From contig DLGF01000014.1 of the NCBI GenBank assembly GCA_002482545.1, positions 331,268 through 395,267 of the forward strand: a stretch of 64,000 nucleotides of DNA. The letters are read 5' to 3'. The translations under genes were made by a program, and so were the position numbers. The notes beneath the pieces are model-generated. The model searched no databases. It saw only the letters and a program-made list of their open reading frames with translations, and was not told the origin of the DNA. Below are positions 1 to 8,619 of the stretch, piece after piece. The stretch is from Sporomusaceae bacterium UBA7701. Its GTDB lineage: Bacteria > Bacillota > Negativicutes > Sporomusales > UBA7701. Positions within the stretch are counted from its first letter, which is position 1, and every line of letters begins with the position of its first letter.

Positions 1-1
1 C

Positions 2-736
2 ATCTGCACGCTGACTCTGCACAGCGACCTGCAAAAGAGGCAACGCGAAATGTCCAGCGCCTTGACTTCAGCCAGAACGCTCATCGACAACCGGATCAAG
101 GAACAGCGGGAGACCATCGAGGACGCCCGGAAAACCTTCGAGGAAGCGGAGGACGCCAGAATCGACCGGATCAACAAGCTCCTCACCGGCGATGACACCG
201 TTGTTTTCGATCGTCTGCAGGAGGTGCTGCATAATACCAAGCTCCCGTTTTACATGCGCTGCTCCGTCAGCTACTACGAGTCGGAAGCGGCGCTTACCTT
301 AAGTTTGCCGAGCCACAGTATCATCCCCACCAGCCTTGTAACCCTCACCTCCGCCGGAGTATGTGAATACGAAGAGAAATCCGCACCGGAGATCGCCCGG
401 CAATATAACGAAGTCCTCGCAGCCACGGCCATCACGCTGGCCACCGTCGTCTTTTCCTACCTCCCCTCCCTTTCGGTTCTCTACGTCCTCGGGATGAAGG
501 ATAAGTGGGAGGAACCGGAGTGCCTGTTCAGCCTCCGGGTTCCCCATGCGGCGATTTTCCCCGCGCCTGAATGGGCAAGCGGTCTTGATGCCTTTAGAAT
601 CCTGAGCGCCCGCTACGACCTCGAAACCACCAATGGTGTATTTAGTCCCATTCCGCCGCAGCTTCCCGACTGGTGGAACAGAGCCCCGAAAGAAAAGATC
701 CGTACCGCGAGCGTCAGCTGCCAGCCCCGGTTATAG
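2..736 (+). CDS. Hypothetical coiled-coil protein, 5'-truncated by window edge
   Basis: The reading frame is open from the first bases of the window, so the true start probably lies outside; an internal ATG at 50 gives 228 residues. The first ~50 residues after that ATG are rich in Glu, Arg, Lys and Asp with heptad-like spacing and should form a coiled coil. A globular part follows, with one hydrophobic stretch (about residues 123-146) that could be a membrane segment or a buried core. I do not recognise a family and assign no function. A good hairpin terminator follows the stop codon, so this is the last gene of its transcript. The frame is convincing (no other long frame competes, and codon use resembles the neighbours), but the function is unknown. 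Confidence 0.6.
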   Translation: MCTLTLHSDLQKRQREMSSALTSARTLIDNRIKEQRETIEDARKTFEEAEDARIDRINKLLTGDDTVVFDRLQEVLHNTKLPFYMRCSVSYYESEAALTLSLPSHSIIPTSLVTLTSAGVCEYEEKSAPEIARQYNEVLAATAITLATVVFSYLPSLSVLYVLGMKDKWEEPECLFSLRVPHAAIFPAPEWASGLDAFRILSARYDLETTNGVFSPIPPQLPDWWNRAPKEKIRTASVSCQPRL

Positions 737-762
737 AGCCTGCCTGCGTGAACAAACTGACA

Positions 763-796
763 AACCGGCCAACATTGCGTTGGGCCGGTTTTTTGT
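763..796 (+). terminator. Intrinsic terminator after the first gene
   Basis: Inverted arms AACCGGCC and GGCCGGTT enclose a short loop and are followed by a run of T, 27 bases after the stop codon of the upstream gene. This is the standard rho-independent layout on the plus strand. Confidence 0.75.
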
Positions 797-822
797 TTCC
801 GCCGGGAAGGAGTTGCTATATA

Positions 823-1539
823 ATGAAGGTACACTACGACATGGGAGATGAGCATTTGAAAGTTCTGTTTTGGGATATCGACGGGACGCTGATGCGCACC
901 GACAAGGCCGGGCTGTTCGCCTTCCAGCAGGCTACGCGGGAGCGTTACGGGGCCGAAGCCGATTTTAGCCGGATCACTACCGCCGGAAGAACCGATTATT
1001 ATATCGCCGCCCAGATCATCGAACAACTCACCGGCCGGAAGCCGGACGCCCAGGCGGTGTCCGCTCTGGTCCACCACTATGTCGGACTTTTGCCCCTGCA
1101 CCTGTCGGCCCGGAAGGGCCATATCATCGAACCGGTCCTGGAAATTCTGCAGAAAGTTTCGGACCGGCCCGGTTTCGCACAGCTTTTATTGACGGGAAAT
1201 GTGGCCCAGGGGGCCAGAGCGAAACTCAGCCACTTTTCCGTAGATCACTTTTTTGATTTTTCCGCCAGCGCCTTCGGCGACCACCAGGCCGACCGCGACC
1301 ATGTGGCCGCCGCCGGATGGAAAGCCGTGCGGGAGCGGTATGAAGGAATTACGCCGGACAACATCTTCGTGATCGGGGATACGCCTCACGATATTCGCTG
1401 CGGAAAAAGCATCGGCAGCAGGACGGTGGCGGTCGCCACAGGCGTCTTCCCGTTATCCGAACTCGCCCTGCATTCGCCCTGGCGGGCCGTGGAACGCCTG
1501 CCGGCGCCGGAAGAATTCATCGGCATGCTGGAAAACTAG
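823..1539 (+). CDS. HAD-superfamily hydrolase (phosphoglycolate phosphatase-like)
   Basis: A cytosolic phosphatase of the haloacid dehalogenase superfamily. HAD motif I is seen near the N-terminus as FWDIDGTL (Asp nucleophile and Asp acid/base). A central LLTGN segment fits motif II, and the late VIGDTPHDIRCG segment fits the acidic motif IV. The insert between motifs I and II is an alpha-helical cap as in the phosphoglycolate phosphatase/Gph subgroup. The chosen ATG has AAGGAG ten bases upstream; a TTG 33 bases further in (856), also with a purine-rich stretch upstream, is an alternative that starts closer to motif I. The gene ends in a 4-base tail-to-tail overlap with the EamA gene on the other strand. 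The substrate cannot be told from sequence. Confidence 0.85.
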   Translation: MKVHYDMGDEHLKVLFWDIDGTLMRTDKAGLFAFQQATRERYGAEADFSRITTAGRTDYYIAAQIIEQLTGRKPDAQAVSALVHHYVGLLPLHLSARKGHIIEPVLEILQKVSDRPGFAQLLLTGNVAQGARAKLSHFSVDHFFDFSASAFGDHQADRDHVAAAGWKAVRERYEGITPDNIFVIGDTPHDIRCGKSIGSRTVAVATGVFPLSELALHSPWRAVERLPAPEEFIGMLEN

Positions 1540-2405
1540 CCGGTGGCTCCGGCCGGAGCGCGGAGCGCCGGCACCACATAGCGGGCGGTGATGACCGTCA
1601 GAATCACCGAGCCGCCGATCAGGGCCCAGTAGCCCGGCATCTCGCCGATCAGGAGGAACACCCATATGGGATTGAGCAAAGGCTCGATCATCGTGACGAC
1701 GGACGCCTCCAAAGCGGTAACCCGCCGGATAGCCGTAGTATACAGGACATAGGCGAAGCCCAGCTGGAATACGCCCATCCCCAGCGTTGCGACCCAGCCG
1801 CTCACGCCGGGCGAACTGTCGAAAACGAACGGCAGGCCGCAGACAAAAGTCAGCACATTTCCCCAGAACACGGTGCTGAAAGGCGATCCGTCCTTTTGCC
1901 CCCGCAGGGATACCGTCACGACCGCCATGGTCATTCCGCTGCCGATGGCGAGAAGATTGCCCATGAGGCCGCCTCCCGACACCTGATCCTGAAAAAAGAG
2001 AACCATTCCGCAGCCGACGGCGCCCAACGTCAGCCAGTCGTACATCCCGGGTTTTTCTTTCAGGAAAATCGCGCTTAAGACCGCCACATACACCGGCGAA
2101 GTATACTGCAGCAAGATGGCGTTGGCGGCGGTAGTCAGCTTGGTGGCCGCGACAAAGGCCATCACTGTTATGGTATAGGCGATGGCGCCGCCCAGTTGGG
2201 GCATCCCCCAGACGAGCTTCGAATGCCGGAACGCATACCGGATGAGAATAGCCGCCACAGCGCTTCGAATACCGGCAATGGCCAGCGGATGCCAATCGAT
2301 CCATTTGATGAAAAACCCGCTGCTGCTCCAAAGCACGGCCGCCGCCGCCAGCATCAGGATTCCTCCGACGCGGTCGGAGCTGTTGTACATCTGGTTGATC
2401 GTCAA
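1536..2405 (-). CDS. EamA/DMT-family transporter
   Basis: An integral membrane protein of the drug/metabolite transporter superfamily, 289 residues with about ten hydrophobic segments arranged as two EamA repeats, the usual size for this family. The first repeat starts around residue 15 (GGILMLAAAAVLWSSSGFF) and the second around residue 150. Family members export amino acids, purines or other metabolites; the substrate here is unknown. The neighbouring LysR gene lies upstream on the same strand (59 bp gap), so the two may be co-transcribed. A D-glutamate cyclase unit follows further upstream, which makes an amino-acid-related substrate possible, though this is only context. Confidence 0.85.
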   Translation of the reverse strand: MTINQMYNSSDRVGGILMLAAAAVLWSSSGFFIKWIDWHPLAIAGIRSAVAAILIRYAFRHSKLVWGMPQLGGAIAYTITVMAFVAATKLTTAANAILLQYTSPVYVAVLSAIFLKEKPGMYDWLTLGAVGCGMVLFFQDQVSGGGLMGNLLAIGSGMTMAVVTVSLRGQKDGSPFSTVFWGNVLTFVCGLPFVFDSSPGVSGWVATLGMGVFQLGFAYVLYTTAIRRVTALEASVVTMIEPLLNPIWVFLLIGEMPGYWALIGGSVILTVITARYVVPALRAPAGATG

Positions 2406-2463
2406 TTTTATGCAGTCCTTTCCCCAATGCTACCCCGTCGTTCTTCCTAAATAATGCCGACCG

Positions 2464-3372
2464 TCAGAACCACCAGCCCTGGGTGTCAAAATCCAGGAGA
2501 TTCTGATCGCTCAGCCAAGACCTGGCGCAGTTGATAAACTTGCCTGCCGCCGGTGAGAGGTTCTTCCGCGAATGAACCGCGATGCCGATGGTGCGGTAAT
2601 GGGCTCTTTCCAGCGCTACCGCCCTGATGCTCTGGTCGGTGCGGCTAATGACCATTTCCGGCAGAATACTTATGCCGAGGCCGTTTCCCACCATGGCCAG
2701 GATAGCCTCATTTTCCGCCACTTCATAACGAATCTTGGGGGTGACGTGGTTTTCATGCAGCGTCCGCCTGATATCTTCGTCGCCGCCCCATTTGGCCATA
2801 ATAAACGGCGCTTCTTTGATCTGCTCGAAAGAAATGGTATTTTCCCGGCTGAGAGGATGACTGTTGGGCAAAATGCAGAGGATGCGGTCTTTCTTTAAAG
2901 GAACAACCTCGAACGACTTTGCCGTCGGCAGCGGCACAAAGCCGAAGTCGACGCTAAAATTCCCTATCCAGGCCTCGATTTCGTCATAATCGCCTTCCAG
3001 CAGTTTAATCTCAATGGTCGGATGCTCGTTGTGGAATTGTTTCAGGATTCCCGGCAGCCACTGGGCCGACACGCTTGTGAAGGTCCCGATCCGCAGCATT
3101 CCCACTTCCAAGCCGTTGATCGCCGCCACTTCCTGCCGCAATCGCTCATCCCACTGCAATACTTCCCGGATATGCCTCAGAACCCGTTCGCCGTTAGGGG
3201 TAAGGCTGATGCCGGAGCGGTCCCGGGTAAGCAGCATGAAGCCGAATTCGTTTTCCAAACTGGAGATGGCGTGGCTGACGCCCGACTGGGTTAAATTGAG
3301 CATTTCCGCGGCTCTGGTCAAACTGCCGAGTTCGACAACCGAGCTGAAAACCTCGTATTTGGAAATCGACAT
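2464..3372 (-). CDS. LysR-family transcriptional regulator
   Basis: A typical LTTR of 302 residues. The N-terminal winged helix-turn-helix covers about residues 2-60 (AAEMLNLTQSGVSHAISSLE is the recognition region) and is followed by a substrate-binding domain of two lobes. I chose the ATG preceded by AAAGGGG rather than an ATG 30 bases upstream, because the shorter start aligns with where LTTR proteins normally begin (MSISKYEVF). The gene sits between the EamA exporter and the UPF0317/DUF4392 unit, all on the same strand, so it may control one or both. The effector is unknown. An AT-rich stretch with TTAATATATTA-type sequence just upstream (3400-3440) is a likely promoter and autoregulatory region. 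Confidence 0.9.
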   Translation of the reverse strand: MSISKYEVFSSVVELGSLTRAAEMLNLTQSGVSHAISSLENEFGFMLLTRDRSGISLTPNGERVLRHIREVLQWDERLRQEVAAINGLEVGMLRIGTFTSVSAQWLPGILKQFHNEHPTIEIKLLEGDYDEIEAWIGNFSVDFGFVPLPTAKSFEVVPLKKDRILCILPNSHPLSRENTISFEQIKEAPFIMAKWGGDEDIRRTLHENHVTPKIRYEVAENEAILAMVGNGLGISILPEMVISRTDQSIRAVALERAHYRTIGIAVHSRKNLSPAAGKFINCARSWLSDQNLLDFDTQGWWF

Positions 3373-3487
3373 ATTGATCCCCTTTATATGAATTATTTTC
3401 AATAATCACGCTTAATATATTATCAATTTTAATATAAAGTATATCATTTTTTCCCCAGCGGAATCAACAAAAATTTGCTAATTTCGC

Positions 3488-3523
3488 CGTAAAATAGAAA
3501 CCGCCGCCGCAAAATTGCGGCGG
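3488..3523 (-). terminator. Terminator-like hairpin after the UPF0317 gene
   Basis: Arms CCGCCGC and GCGGCGG with an AAAATT loop lie about 50 bases beyond the stop of the UPF0317 gene. On the minus strand they are followed by a T-rich stretch (GGTTTCTATTTTA), which fits an intrinsic terminator. Confidence 0.55.
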
Positions 3524-3574
3524 CTCCTGTTCGTAATAGAGCGCACTGGTTTTTCCCGGCCGGCCTGACCGGCT

Positions 3575-4366
3575 TTAAAAAGCTATAAGGTCCGCGTCGC
3601 GGATATCGCAGATGAACATGTGCCCCGGGGCGTGGGTGATCATAATTTCCGGCTTGGCGGTCATCGCCACCGCCTGGGGCGTGACGCCGCAGGCCCAGAA
3701 AACCGGCACTTCGCCCGGCCGGATGGTGACGGCCTCGCCGAAGTCGGGCTGTTCAACGGACCGGATGCCGATAGCCGCCGGATCGCCAATATGGACCGGC
3801 GCGCCATGCACGGCGGGAAACCGGGAGGTCGCCTGCACGGACCGGACGACTTTTTCCTGCGGGACGGGGCGCATGCTGACCACCATGTTGCCGTGGAAGA
3901 CGCCGGCGGGAACGCAGGGAATGTCGGTGATGTACATGGGAACATTGCGGTTTTCCTCAATGTGGCGAACCGGTATACCGGCGCTGATCAGCGCGGTCTC
4001 GAAGGTAAAACTGCAGCCGAGGAGAAAGGCCACCATATCCTCGCGCCAGTACCTTTCCAGATTAAGAACCTCGTCCACGAGCTCGCCGGCCTTATAGATC
4101 CGGAACTTCGGAATATCATAGCGAAGATCGGCGCCGGGGGCCACCTGCCGGGGTTCGGCCGAACCGGCGTCGGTTACATCCAGAACCGGACAGGGCTTGG
4201 GATTGCGCTGAGCAAAAAGTAAAAAATCATAAGCCAGCGTTTTGGGGACCACAGCCAGGTTGGCCTGAACAAACCCCGCCGCCATTCCTGCCGTCGGCCC
4301 GGTTATCTTTTCCTGGCGGATGAGCCTGCGAATTTCGCCAGGCGACGCTTGAGCCAGGTTTCTCAT
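3575..4366 (-). CDS. UPF0317/DUF1445 family putative hydro-lyase (YcsI-like)
   Basis: 263 residues, full length for the UPF0317 (DUF1445) family. The N-terminal segment ASPGEIRRLIRQEKITGPTAG and the C-terminal CGVTPQAVA and ITHAPGHMFICD segments are family hallmarks; the conserved Cys/His pair near the C-terminus may be catalytic or metal-binding. In animal mitochondria a UPF0317 domain is fused to a DUF4392 domain in D-glutamate cyclase (DGLUCY). Here the two parts are separate genes, with the DUF4392 gene directly upstream (14 bp gap), so they almost certainly form one operon and probably act in one pathway. 'Hydro-lyase' is a database-style name; the reaction of this part is not established. 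Confidence 0.88.
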   Translation of the reverse strand: MRNLAQASPGEIRRLIRQEKITGPTAGMAAGFVQANLAVVPKTLAYDFLLFAQRNPKPCPVLDVTDAGSAEPRQVAPGADLRYDIPKFRIYKAGELVDEVLNLERYWREDMVAFLLGCSFTFETALISAGIPVRHIEENRNVPMYITDIPCVPAGVFHGNMVVSMRPVPQEKVVRSVQATSRFPAVHGAPVHIGDPAAIGIRSVEQPDFGEAVTIRPGEVPVFWACGVTPQAVAMTAKPEIMITHAPGHMFICDIRDADLIAF

Positions 4367-4380
4367 TACCAGTCCCCTCC

Positions 4381-5409
4381 CTACTTATACCGTGCTTGTC
4401 CTTGCAGCACAGCTTCCTTGAGCAAGGCCGCCATGCCGATATGAACGTCAAGCCCGCAGCCGTCGGCGCCGGGCATCAAGAGGCCGGTGATGGGATCATG
4501 AAAGCAAGCCGCCGCGGTTGCTTCCAGTACCCGCCGCTCCATGGCCGGATCGTGAACGGCCGCAGGAACGCCGGCGCTAAGACCGAGAAGAGCCGCGACC
4601 GCGTAGGCGCCCCAGTTTGAAACGGCAGCCGCAACCAGAACATCCACCGGAGTGGCTGCGGCGATTCCTCCGCCGCAGGGGCACTGGCACTTGGCTCCAT
4701 GGGGCACCCGCCGCCTGACGGCGTCCGCGATGTTGGCCATCCCGATTTCGTTGCCGCCGTCGCCGATTCCCAGCGTGGCGACACCGGCCGCCCCGGCGGC
4801 CCGAAAGAGGTAGTCGATTTTGGCCTGCCCCTCCCCGGTGCTTTGTCCCGCCATGTTATGGACAATCTCCGCGTCGTTCATGCCGCCCCGTTCGATGGCC
4901 ACACAGGCTGCGGGCTTAAGCGAGGCTATCATCTCGGCGGCTTGCCGCCGGGCTGCCTCCTCATCCGCCGCAAAGGGCACAACGGCAATCGTCATGAGCT
5001 TGTTTCGTTCAATCGAATGAATAAGCTCCCCGGGCCGCACGCATTGAAAACCGGCGGCGCGGGCAATCTGTTTTACGCCTTCCACCAAACATTCATCGGT
5101 GACAATAATCGGAGCAGCCTTAAGGCTGAGCCGCAGCGCCCGGGCCAGCGCAACCGCTCCGGGCGGCCCGTCGGATTCCCCGTACCCTGGCGCGACAACC
5201 GGCTGGTCAACCCAGCCGGTGGCGATGATCACATTTGCGCCGGGCCGGATTGCCGCTTGCAACAGTTCGGCCGCAGCCAGCGTGAGGGGCCTCCCGGCCT
5301 TTTCCCGGGCGGCCTCATAAAGGATGCCGCTGATCCCGCGGGCGGGAATATCCATGCTCATGAGCCGGTCCAGGGTCTCCGCAATCCGCATAAGTTTAGC
5401 CAGTTCCAT
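4381..5409 (-). CDS. DUF4392 protein, D-glutamate cyclase-like
   Basis: 342 residues, corresponding over its length to the DUF4392 domain that carries D-glutamate cyclase activity in animal DGLUCY (D-glutamate to 5-oxo-D-proline). The glycine-rich segment ATLGIGDGGNEIGMANI (about residues 214-230) is the most distinctive motif, and a CQCPCGGGIAA segment follows. Gly-rich GANVIIATGW near residue 58 begins the domain. The start ATG has AAAGGTGATT upstream. It is the first gene of a two-gene unit with UPF0317 and is preceded by a consensus-like vegetative promoter about 300 bases upstream. The function is inferred by homology; bacterial members are mostly uncharacterised. Confidence 0.82.
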   Translation of the reverse strand: MELAKLMRIAETLDRLMSMDIPARGISGILYEAAREKAGRPLTLAAAELLQAAIRPGANVIIATGWVDQPVVAPGYGESDGPPGAVALARALRLSLKAAPIIVTDECLVEGVKQIARAAGFQCVRPGELIHSIERNKLMTIAVVPFAADEEAARRQAAEMIASLKPAACVAIERGGMNDAEIVHNMAGQSTGEGQAKIDYLFRAAGAAGVATLGIGDGGNEIGMANIADAVRRRVPHGAKCQCPCGGGIAAATPVDVLVAAAVSNWGAYAVAALLGLSAGVPAAVHDPAMERRVLEATAAACFHDPITGLLMPGADGCGLDVHIGMAALLKEAVLQGQARYK

Positions 5410-5711
5410 ATAATCACCTTTCTTTTCCCCGCTCCCCGGAAGTTGTCCGCCTTAAAGCCATGTCGCCGGAAAATCAGGCAATGCCGCCGGCAAGCCGACA
5501 CCAGTCGCCAATAAGCCGCCCTGATGCCGCGGCCGGCATTCACATGCCGACATTTCCCGGGAAATTCAGTCACCCGCCCGCCTCTTCCAGTCACAAAAAA
5601 TCCAGCAAGAGCAGGCCGCGCACAGCCTTCTCGCTGGAAATCCTGTTAACATGGAACGGACGGAGGCTGATGGCGCTTGCCGTCAAGCAAAGCTTGCCGC
5701 CGCTTACCGCT

Positions 5712-5741
5712 ATCATACCAAGATTTGCAATATTGTGTCAA
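5712..5741 (-). promoter_or_regulatory. Sigma-A-type promoter upstream of the D-glutamate cyclase unit
   Basis: On the minus strand a perfect TTGACA (-35, 5736-5741) is followed after 18 bases by TATGAT (-10, 5712-5717). It points toward the DUF4392 gene, whose start is at 5409, leaving an untranslated leader of about 300 bases. I see no further gene in the 5410-5757 interval and recognise no riboswitch there. Confidence 0.6.
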
Positions 5742-5757
5742 CGCCTTGTCGGCCAGG

Positions 5758-7602
5758 CTAGAAGGTGATTGTCGCTTTGTTTTGCCGCAGCCAGGCGTCG
5801 ACCTGGATCAGGTAGGCCAAAACCTGCGGACCGCCCATCAGTTGGCCGAACCAGGGCAAAGGCGACCTGGCCGCTCCGGAGACGGCGAAATTCTTGAGGC
5901 GCGCAACGTCGACGAGTTGCCTGACGGGGGATTCCGAATCGTCGAGGATGGCCAGCAGGCCATCGTGCACCGCCTGGTGGAAGGTCGGGTTATGGGTCTT
6001 GGGATAAGGACTTTTCCGCCGCCACAAGACGTCCTCCGGCAGGGTGCCGGTCAAAGCCTGGCGCAGCAGCCCCTTTTCCCGCTTTTTGAAGTTCTTCATC
6101 TCCCAGGGAACATTCCACACATAATCCACCAGACGATGATCGCAGAACGGAACGCGAAGCTCCAGCCCGAACGCCATGCTCATCCGGTCTTTTCGATCAA
6201 GCAGCGTCGGCATCCACCGGGTCAGGCTGAGGTAGAATATCTCGCGGATTCGCGCCGCTTCGGCATTCTCTCCCGGCAGGCGGGGCACTTCCGCCAGGGC
6301 CTCCTGGTAGCGCAGGCGGGGATACTCCTGCAGGAAGGCATTGCCGCGAAGCTCCGGATTCAGCCAATCCAGGCGAATAGCAGGTTCGGGGGACCAGGGA
6401 AAGGTCCCGGCCTGGAGCATTTCCTCCCGGTAAAACCAGGGATAACCGCCGAAGACTTCGTCGGCGCACTCGCCGGAAAGGCCCACGGTGGCTCCCTTCT
6501 TGATCTCGCGGCTGAACAGGTACAAAGAGGTGTCAATGTCGGCCATCCCGGGCAGATCGCGGGCGCGGGTGGCCTTCGCAAGGCTCCCGGCCAGTTCCGG
6601 CGTGTCGAGGATAATCTCATGGTGGCAGGTTTTAAAGTAAGTGGAAACTCTCTTGACCCAGGGAACGTCGCTGTTGGGCTGAAAGCTGGTGGCCTGAAAA
6701 TGCTGGTCATTTCCCTCATATTCCACGGAGAAGGTATGAAGAGCCCTGCCTTCCTGATGATAAGCCTTCGCCGCCACAGCGGTGATGGCGCTGGAATCGA
6801 GTCCCCCCGACAACAAGGCGCATAACGGGACGTCCGACACCATCTGCCGCCGGACGGCGTCCTCGAAAATCTCTTTCACCATTCCCGTGGTGGCGGTGAA
6901 ATCCTGCTCATGGGGTTTGCTTTCGAGCGACCAATACCGCCTGACGGCCAGTCCCTTGCGGTTAAAAACGGCGCAGCAGCCCGGCCTGAGCTCGGAAACA
7001 TTTTTGAAGACGCCGTGGCCGGGGGTGCGGGCAGGGCCAATCATAAAAATCTCCGCCAGGCCGTCGAGGGCAATTTCCGGTTGGACAGCCGGATGCGCCA
7101 GGAGAGCCTTGAGCTCGGACCCGAAAATCAAGCCGTTGCCGCGCACCGCGTAAAACAGCGGTTTTACCCCGAGGCGGTCCCGGGCAAGAAACAGTTCCTG
7201 TCCGGCTTCGTCCCATACGGCGAAGGCAAAGATGCCGTTTAACCGGGGGACGCACTCCGGCCCCCATTCGATATAGGACTTCAACAATACTTCGGTGTCC
7301 GATATGGAGGTGAACGCATAACCGCGGGCCATGAGCTCCCACCGCAGTTCCGCGGTATTATACAGCTCGCCGTTATAAACAATCGTCCAGGCGCCGCCGC
7401 CCCGCTCCCGCGTCATGGGCTGCTTGCCGCCTTCGAGGTCAACCACCGAGAGCCGCCGGTGTCCGAGCGCCGCATGCCGCGTAATGTATGTACCCTGAGC
7501 ATCCGGACCACGCAATGCAAGCGTTTGGACCATGGCCTCCAATACTCCGGTTTCCTGGGTGAGGTCTCTGTCCCAATCAATCCATCCGGTTATGCCGCAC
7601 AT
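5758..7602 (-). CDS. asnB: Asparagine synthase (glutamine-hydrolysing)
   Basis: 614 residues, normal for AsnB. The enzyme makes asparagine from aspartate, ATP and glutamine in the cytosol. The start is fixed by the conserved MCGITGW N-terminus: Cys2 is the glutaminase nucleophile after removal of Met, and AAGGAG precedes this ATG. An in-frame start 45 bases upstream would bury that cysteine and is rejected. The GATase-II domain spans about residues 2-215. The synthetase domain follows, with the ATP-pyrophosphatase P-loop LLSGGLDSSAI near residue 265. The gene stands alone, with about 385 noncoding bases upstream. I looked there for a T-box, which is common ahead of amino-acid genes in Firmicutes, and found no AGGGTGG-type antiterminator motif. 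Confidence 0.95.
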   Translation of the reverse strand: MCGITGWIDWDRDLTQETGVLEAMVQTLALRGPDAQGTYITRHAALGHRRLSVVDLEGGKQPMTRERGGGAWTIVYNGELYNTAELRWELMARGYAFTSISDTEVLLKSYIEWGPECVPRLNGIFAFAVWDEAGQELFLARDRLGVKPLFYAVRGNGLIFGSELKALLAHPAVQPEIALDGLAEIFMIGPARTPGHGVFKNVSELRPGCCAVFNRKGLAVRRYWSLESKPHEQDFTATTGMVKEIFEDAVRRQMVSDVPLCALLSGGLDSSAITAVAAKAYHQEGRALHTFSVEYEGNDQHFQATSFQPNSDVPWVKRVSTYFKTCHHEIILDTPELAGSLAKATRARDLPGMADIDTSLYLFSREIKKGATVGLSGECADEVFGGYPWFYREEMLQAGTFPWSPEPAIRLDWLNPELRGNAFLQEYPRLRYQEALAEVPRLPGENAEAARIREIFYLSLTRWMPTLLDRKDRMSMAFGLELRVPFCDHRLVDYVWNVPWEMKNFKKREKGLLRQALTGTLPEDVLWRRKSPYPKTHNPTFHQAVHDGLLAILDDSESPVRQLVDVARLKNFAVSGAARSPLPWFGQLMGGPQVLAYLIQVDAWLRQNKATITF

Positions 7603-7947
7603 TCTTACTCGCTCCTTTATCAAGATGACTTCTGGCCGCAGGGCCATAACCGACTAGAAGAGCGGCTGCCGCGGCGCCTGGTCCATTCCGGGCCTCTGCG
7701 GCGCCAGGCAACAGGCGAACGGCGAGTTGAATGCAATCCAGAAGCGTCACCGCCTCACCAGTCAACAATAGGATATTCCTTAAAACTTGTGAATGTGATA
7801 AAAATAAATGCCCATCACCCCTTGGTTCGGCCTTCAGAGCCGCTGCTCAGGGCAGGCGCCGCTACCCGCCGGAAACCGCCGGCAACGGATATAAACAGGA
7901 ACAGACCCGGCATTGTGCCAAGTCTGTTCCTGCATCCCCAAACCACG
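7603..7947. other. Long noncoding leader region upstream of asnB
   Basis: About 345 bases without a credible gene. On the minus strand (toward asnB) it holds an AACAGAC...GTCTGTT stem, a GCCGGCGGTTTCCGGC stem and, close to asnB, repeated palindromic GGCGCC segments, so a structured leader is possible. I do not recognise a known riboswitch or T-box class. Confidence 0.35.
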
Positions 7948-7979
7948 GAGAAAGCAGGCGAAAAACCGCCTGCTTTCTC
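7948..7979 (-). terminator. Strong hairpin after the small lipoprotein gene
   Basis: Perfect arms GAGAAAGCAGGCG and CGCCTGCTTTCTC around an AAAAAC loop, 8 bases after the lipoprotein stop. The T-tract after the hairpin is missing on the minus strand, so it may act as a transcript-end stabiliser or a weak terminator. Confidence 0.5.
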
Positions 7980-7987
7980 GCTCGTCC

Positions 7988-8461
7988 CTATATGTCGCTT
8001 AACAGTCGCTGAAGTACGCTGTACTTGGCGTCGGCATAAATCTTGTCGAAATCGACGATATACCATTCCCCGTCTATTTTTTCCAGGCCGACCGGTTTAA
8101 CAGTGACCTTCATGCTGTTTTGCTCTGTCTGGAGAGTTGCGACAACGGCCGCATAATTGCCCTGCTGAGCCACTTCACGCAGCGAAAGCAGGTTGGAGGC
8201 TTTCAATTCCTTGAGGCCGTTCTGGCCGGTCAAGTACTTGATTACGGTGCCGGGATTGCTGGTCGAGGCGGGCGACACGTAGAGAGCGGCTTCCTTCAGC
8301 CGGTCGGCCTTGGCTGAATCGTAAAACGCTTTAACCACGCCGTCAGCCGGCAGCCCGGAAATACGCTGAACGCCGCCGCCTCCTCCGCCGCAGCCTGCGG
8401 CAACGAGGGCCAGGGCCAGAATGCCTATGATAACTGTCGTTTTGAAGATTTTCTTAGTCAT
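7988..8461 (-). CDS. Small lipoprotein, NTF2-like/DUF4878-type
   Basis: 157 residues with a clear lipoprotein signal peptide: positively charged MTKKIFK, a hydrophobic core, and the lipobox AAGC followed by a run of glycines. It should be lipid-anchored on the outer face of the cytoplasmic membrane. The mature part (GVVKAFYDSAKADRLKEAA, later EKIDGEWYIVDFDKI) has the pattern of small NTF2-like secreted domains such as DUF4878. I chose the second ATG because a GAAAGGATGG ribosome site precedes it and the signal peptide then starts normally; the first ATG would add 11 charged residues. No enzymatic function is expected and the role is unknown. Confidence 0.75.
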   Translation of the reverse strand: MTKKIFKTTVIIGILALALVAAGCGGGGGGVQRISGLPADGVVKAFYDSAKADRLKEAALYVSPASTSNPGTVIKYLTGQNGLKELKASNLLSLREVAQQGNYAAVVATLQTEQNSMKVTVKPVGLEKIDGEWYIVDFDKIYADAKYSVLQRLLSDI

Positions 8462-8506
8462 AGTTCCATCCTTTCTCCGTCGGTTATTGGTCAATGTTAT
8501 GTAAAC

Positions 8507-8515
8507 ATTATAGCA
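8507..8515 (-). promoter_or_regulatory. Extended -10 promoter of the lipoprotein gene
   Basis: On the minus strand TGC-TATAAT forms a consensus -10 with an extended TGn element, about 50 bases upstream of the lipoprotein ATG. No strong -35 is present at the usual distance, as is common with extended -10 promoters. Confidence 0.55.
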
Positions 8516-8619
8516 TGCTTTGACTGCCCAGTCACCGTAATATTACTGCCATTATTTTACGGATATGCGCGCCCTGCGGACTGGTTACGCTAACTAAAAC
8601 GAAAGAGGAGGCGCCATTT

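Noticed and set aside
7603..7987. T-box riboswitch ahead of asnB
   Set aside because: I searched the asnB strand for the AGGGTGG-type antiterminator core and a specifier-like stem and found neither.
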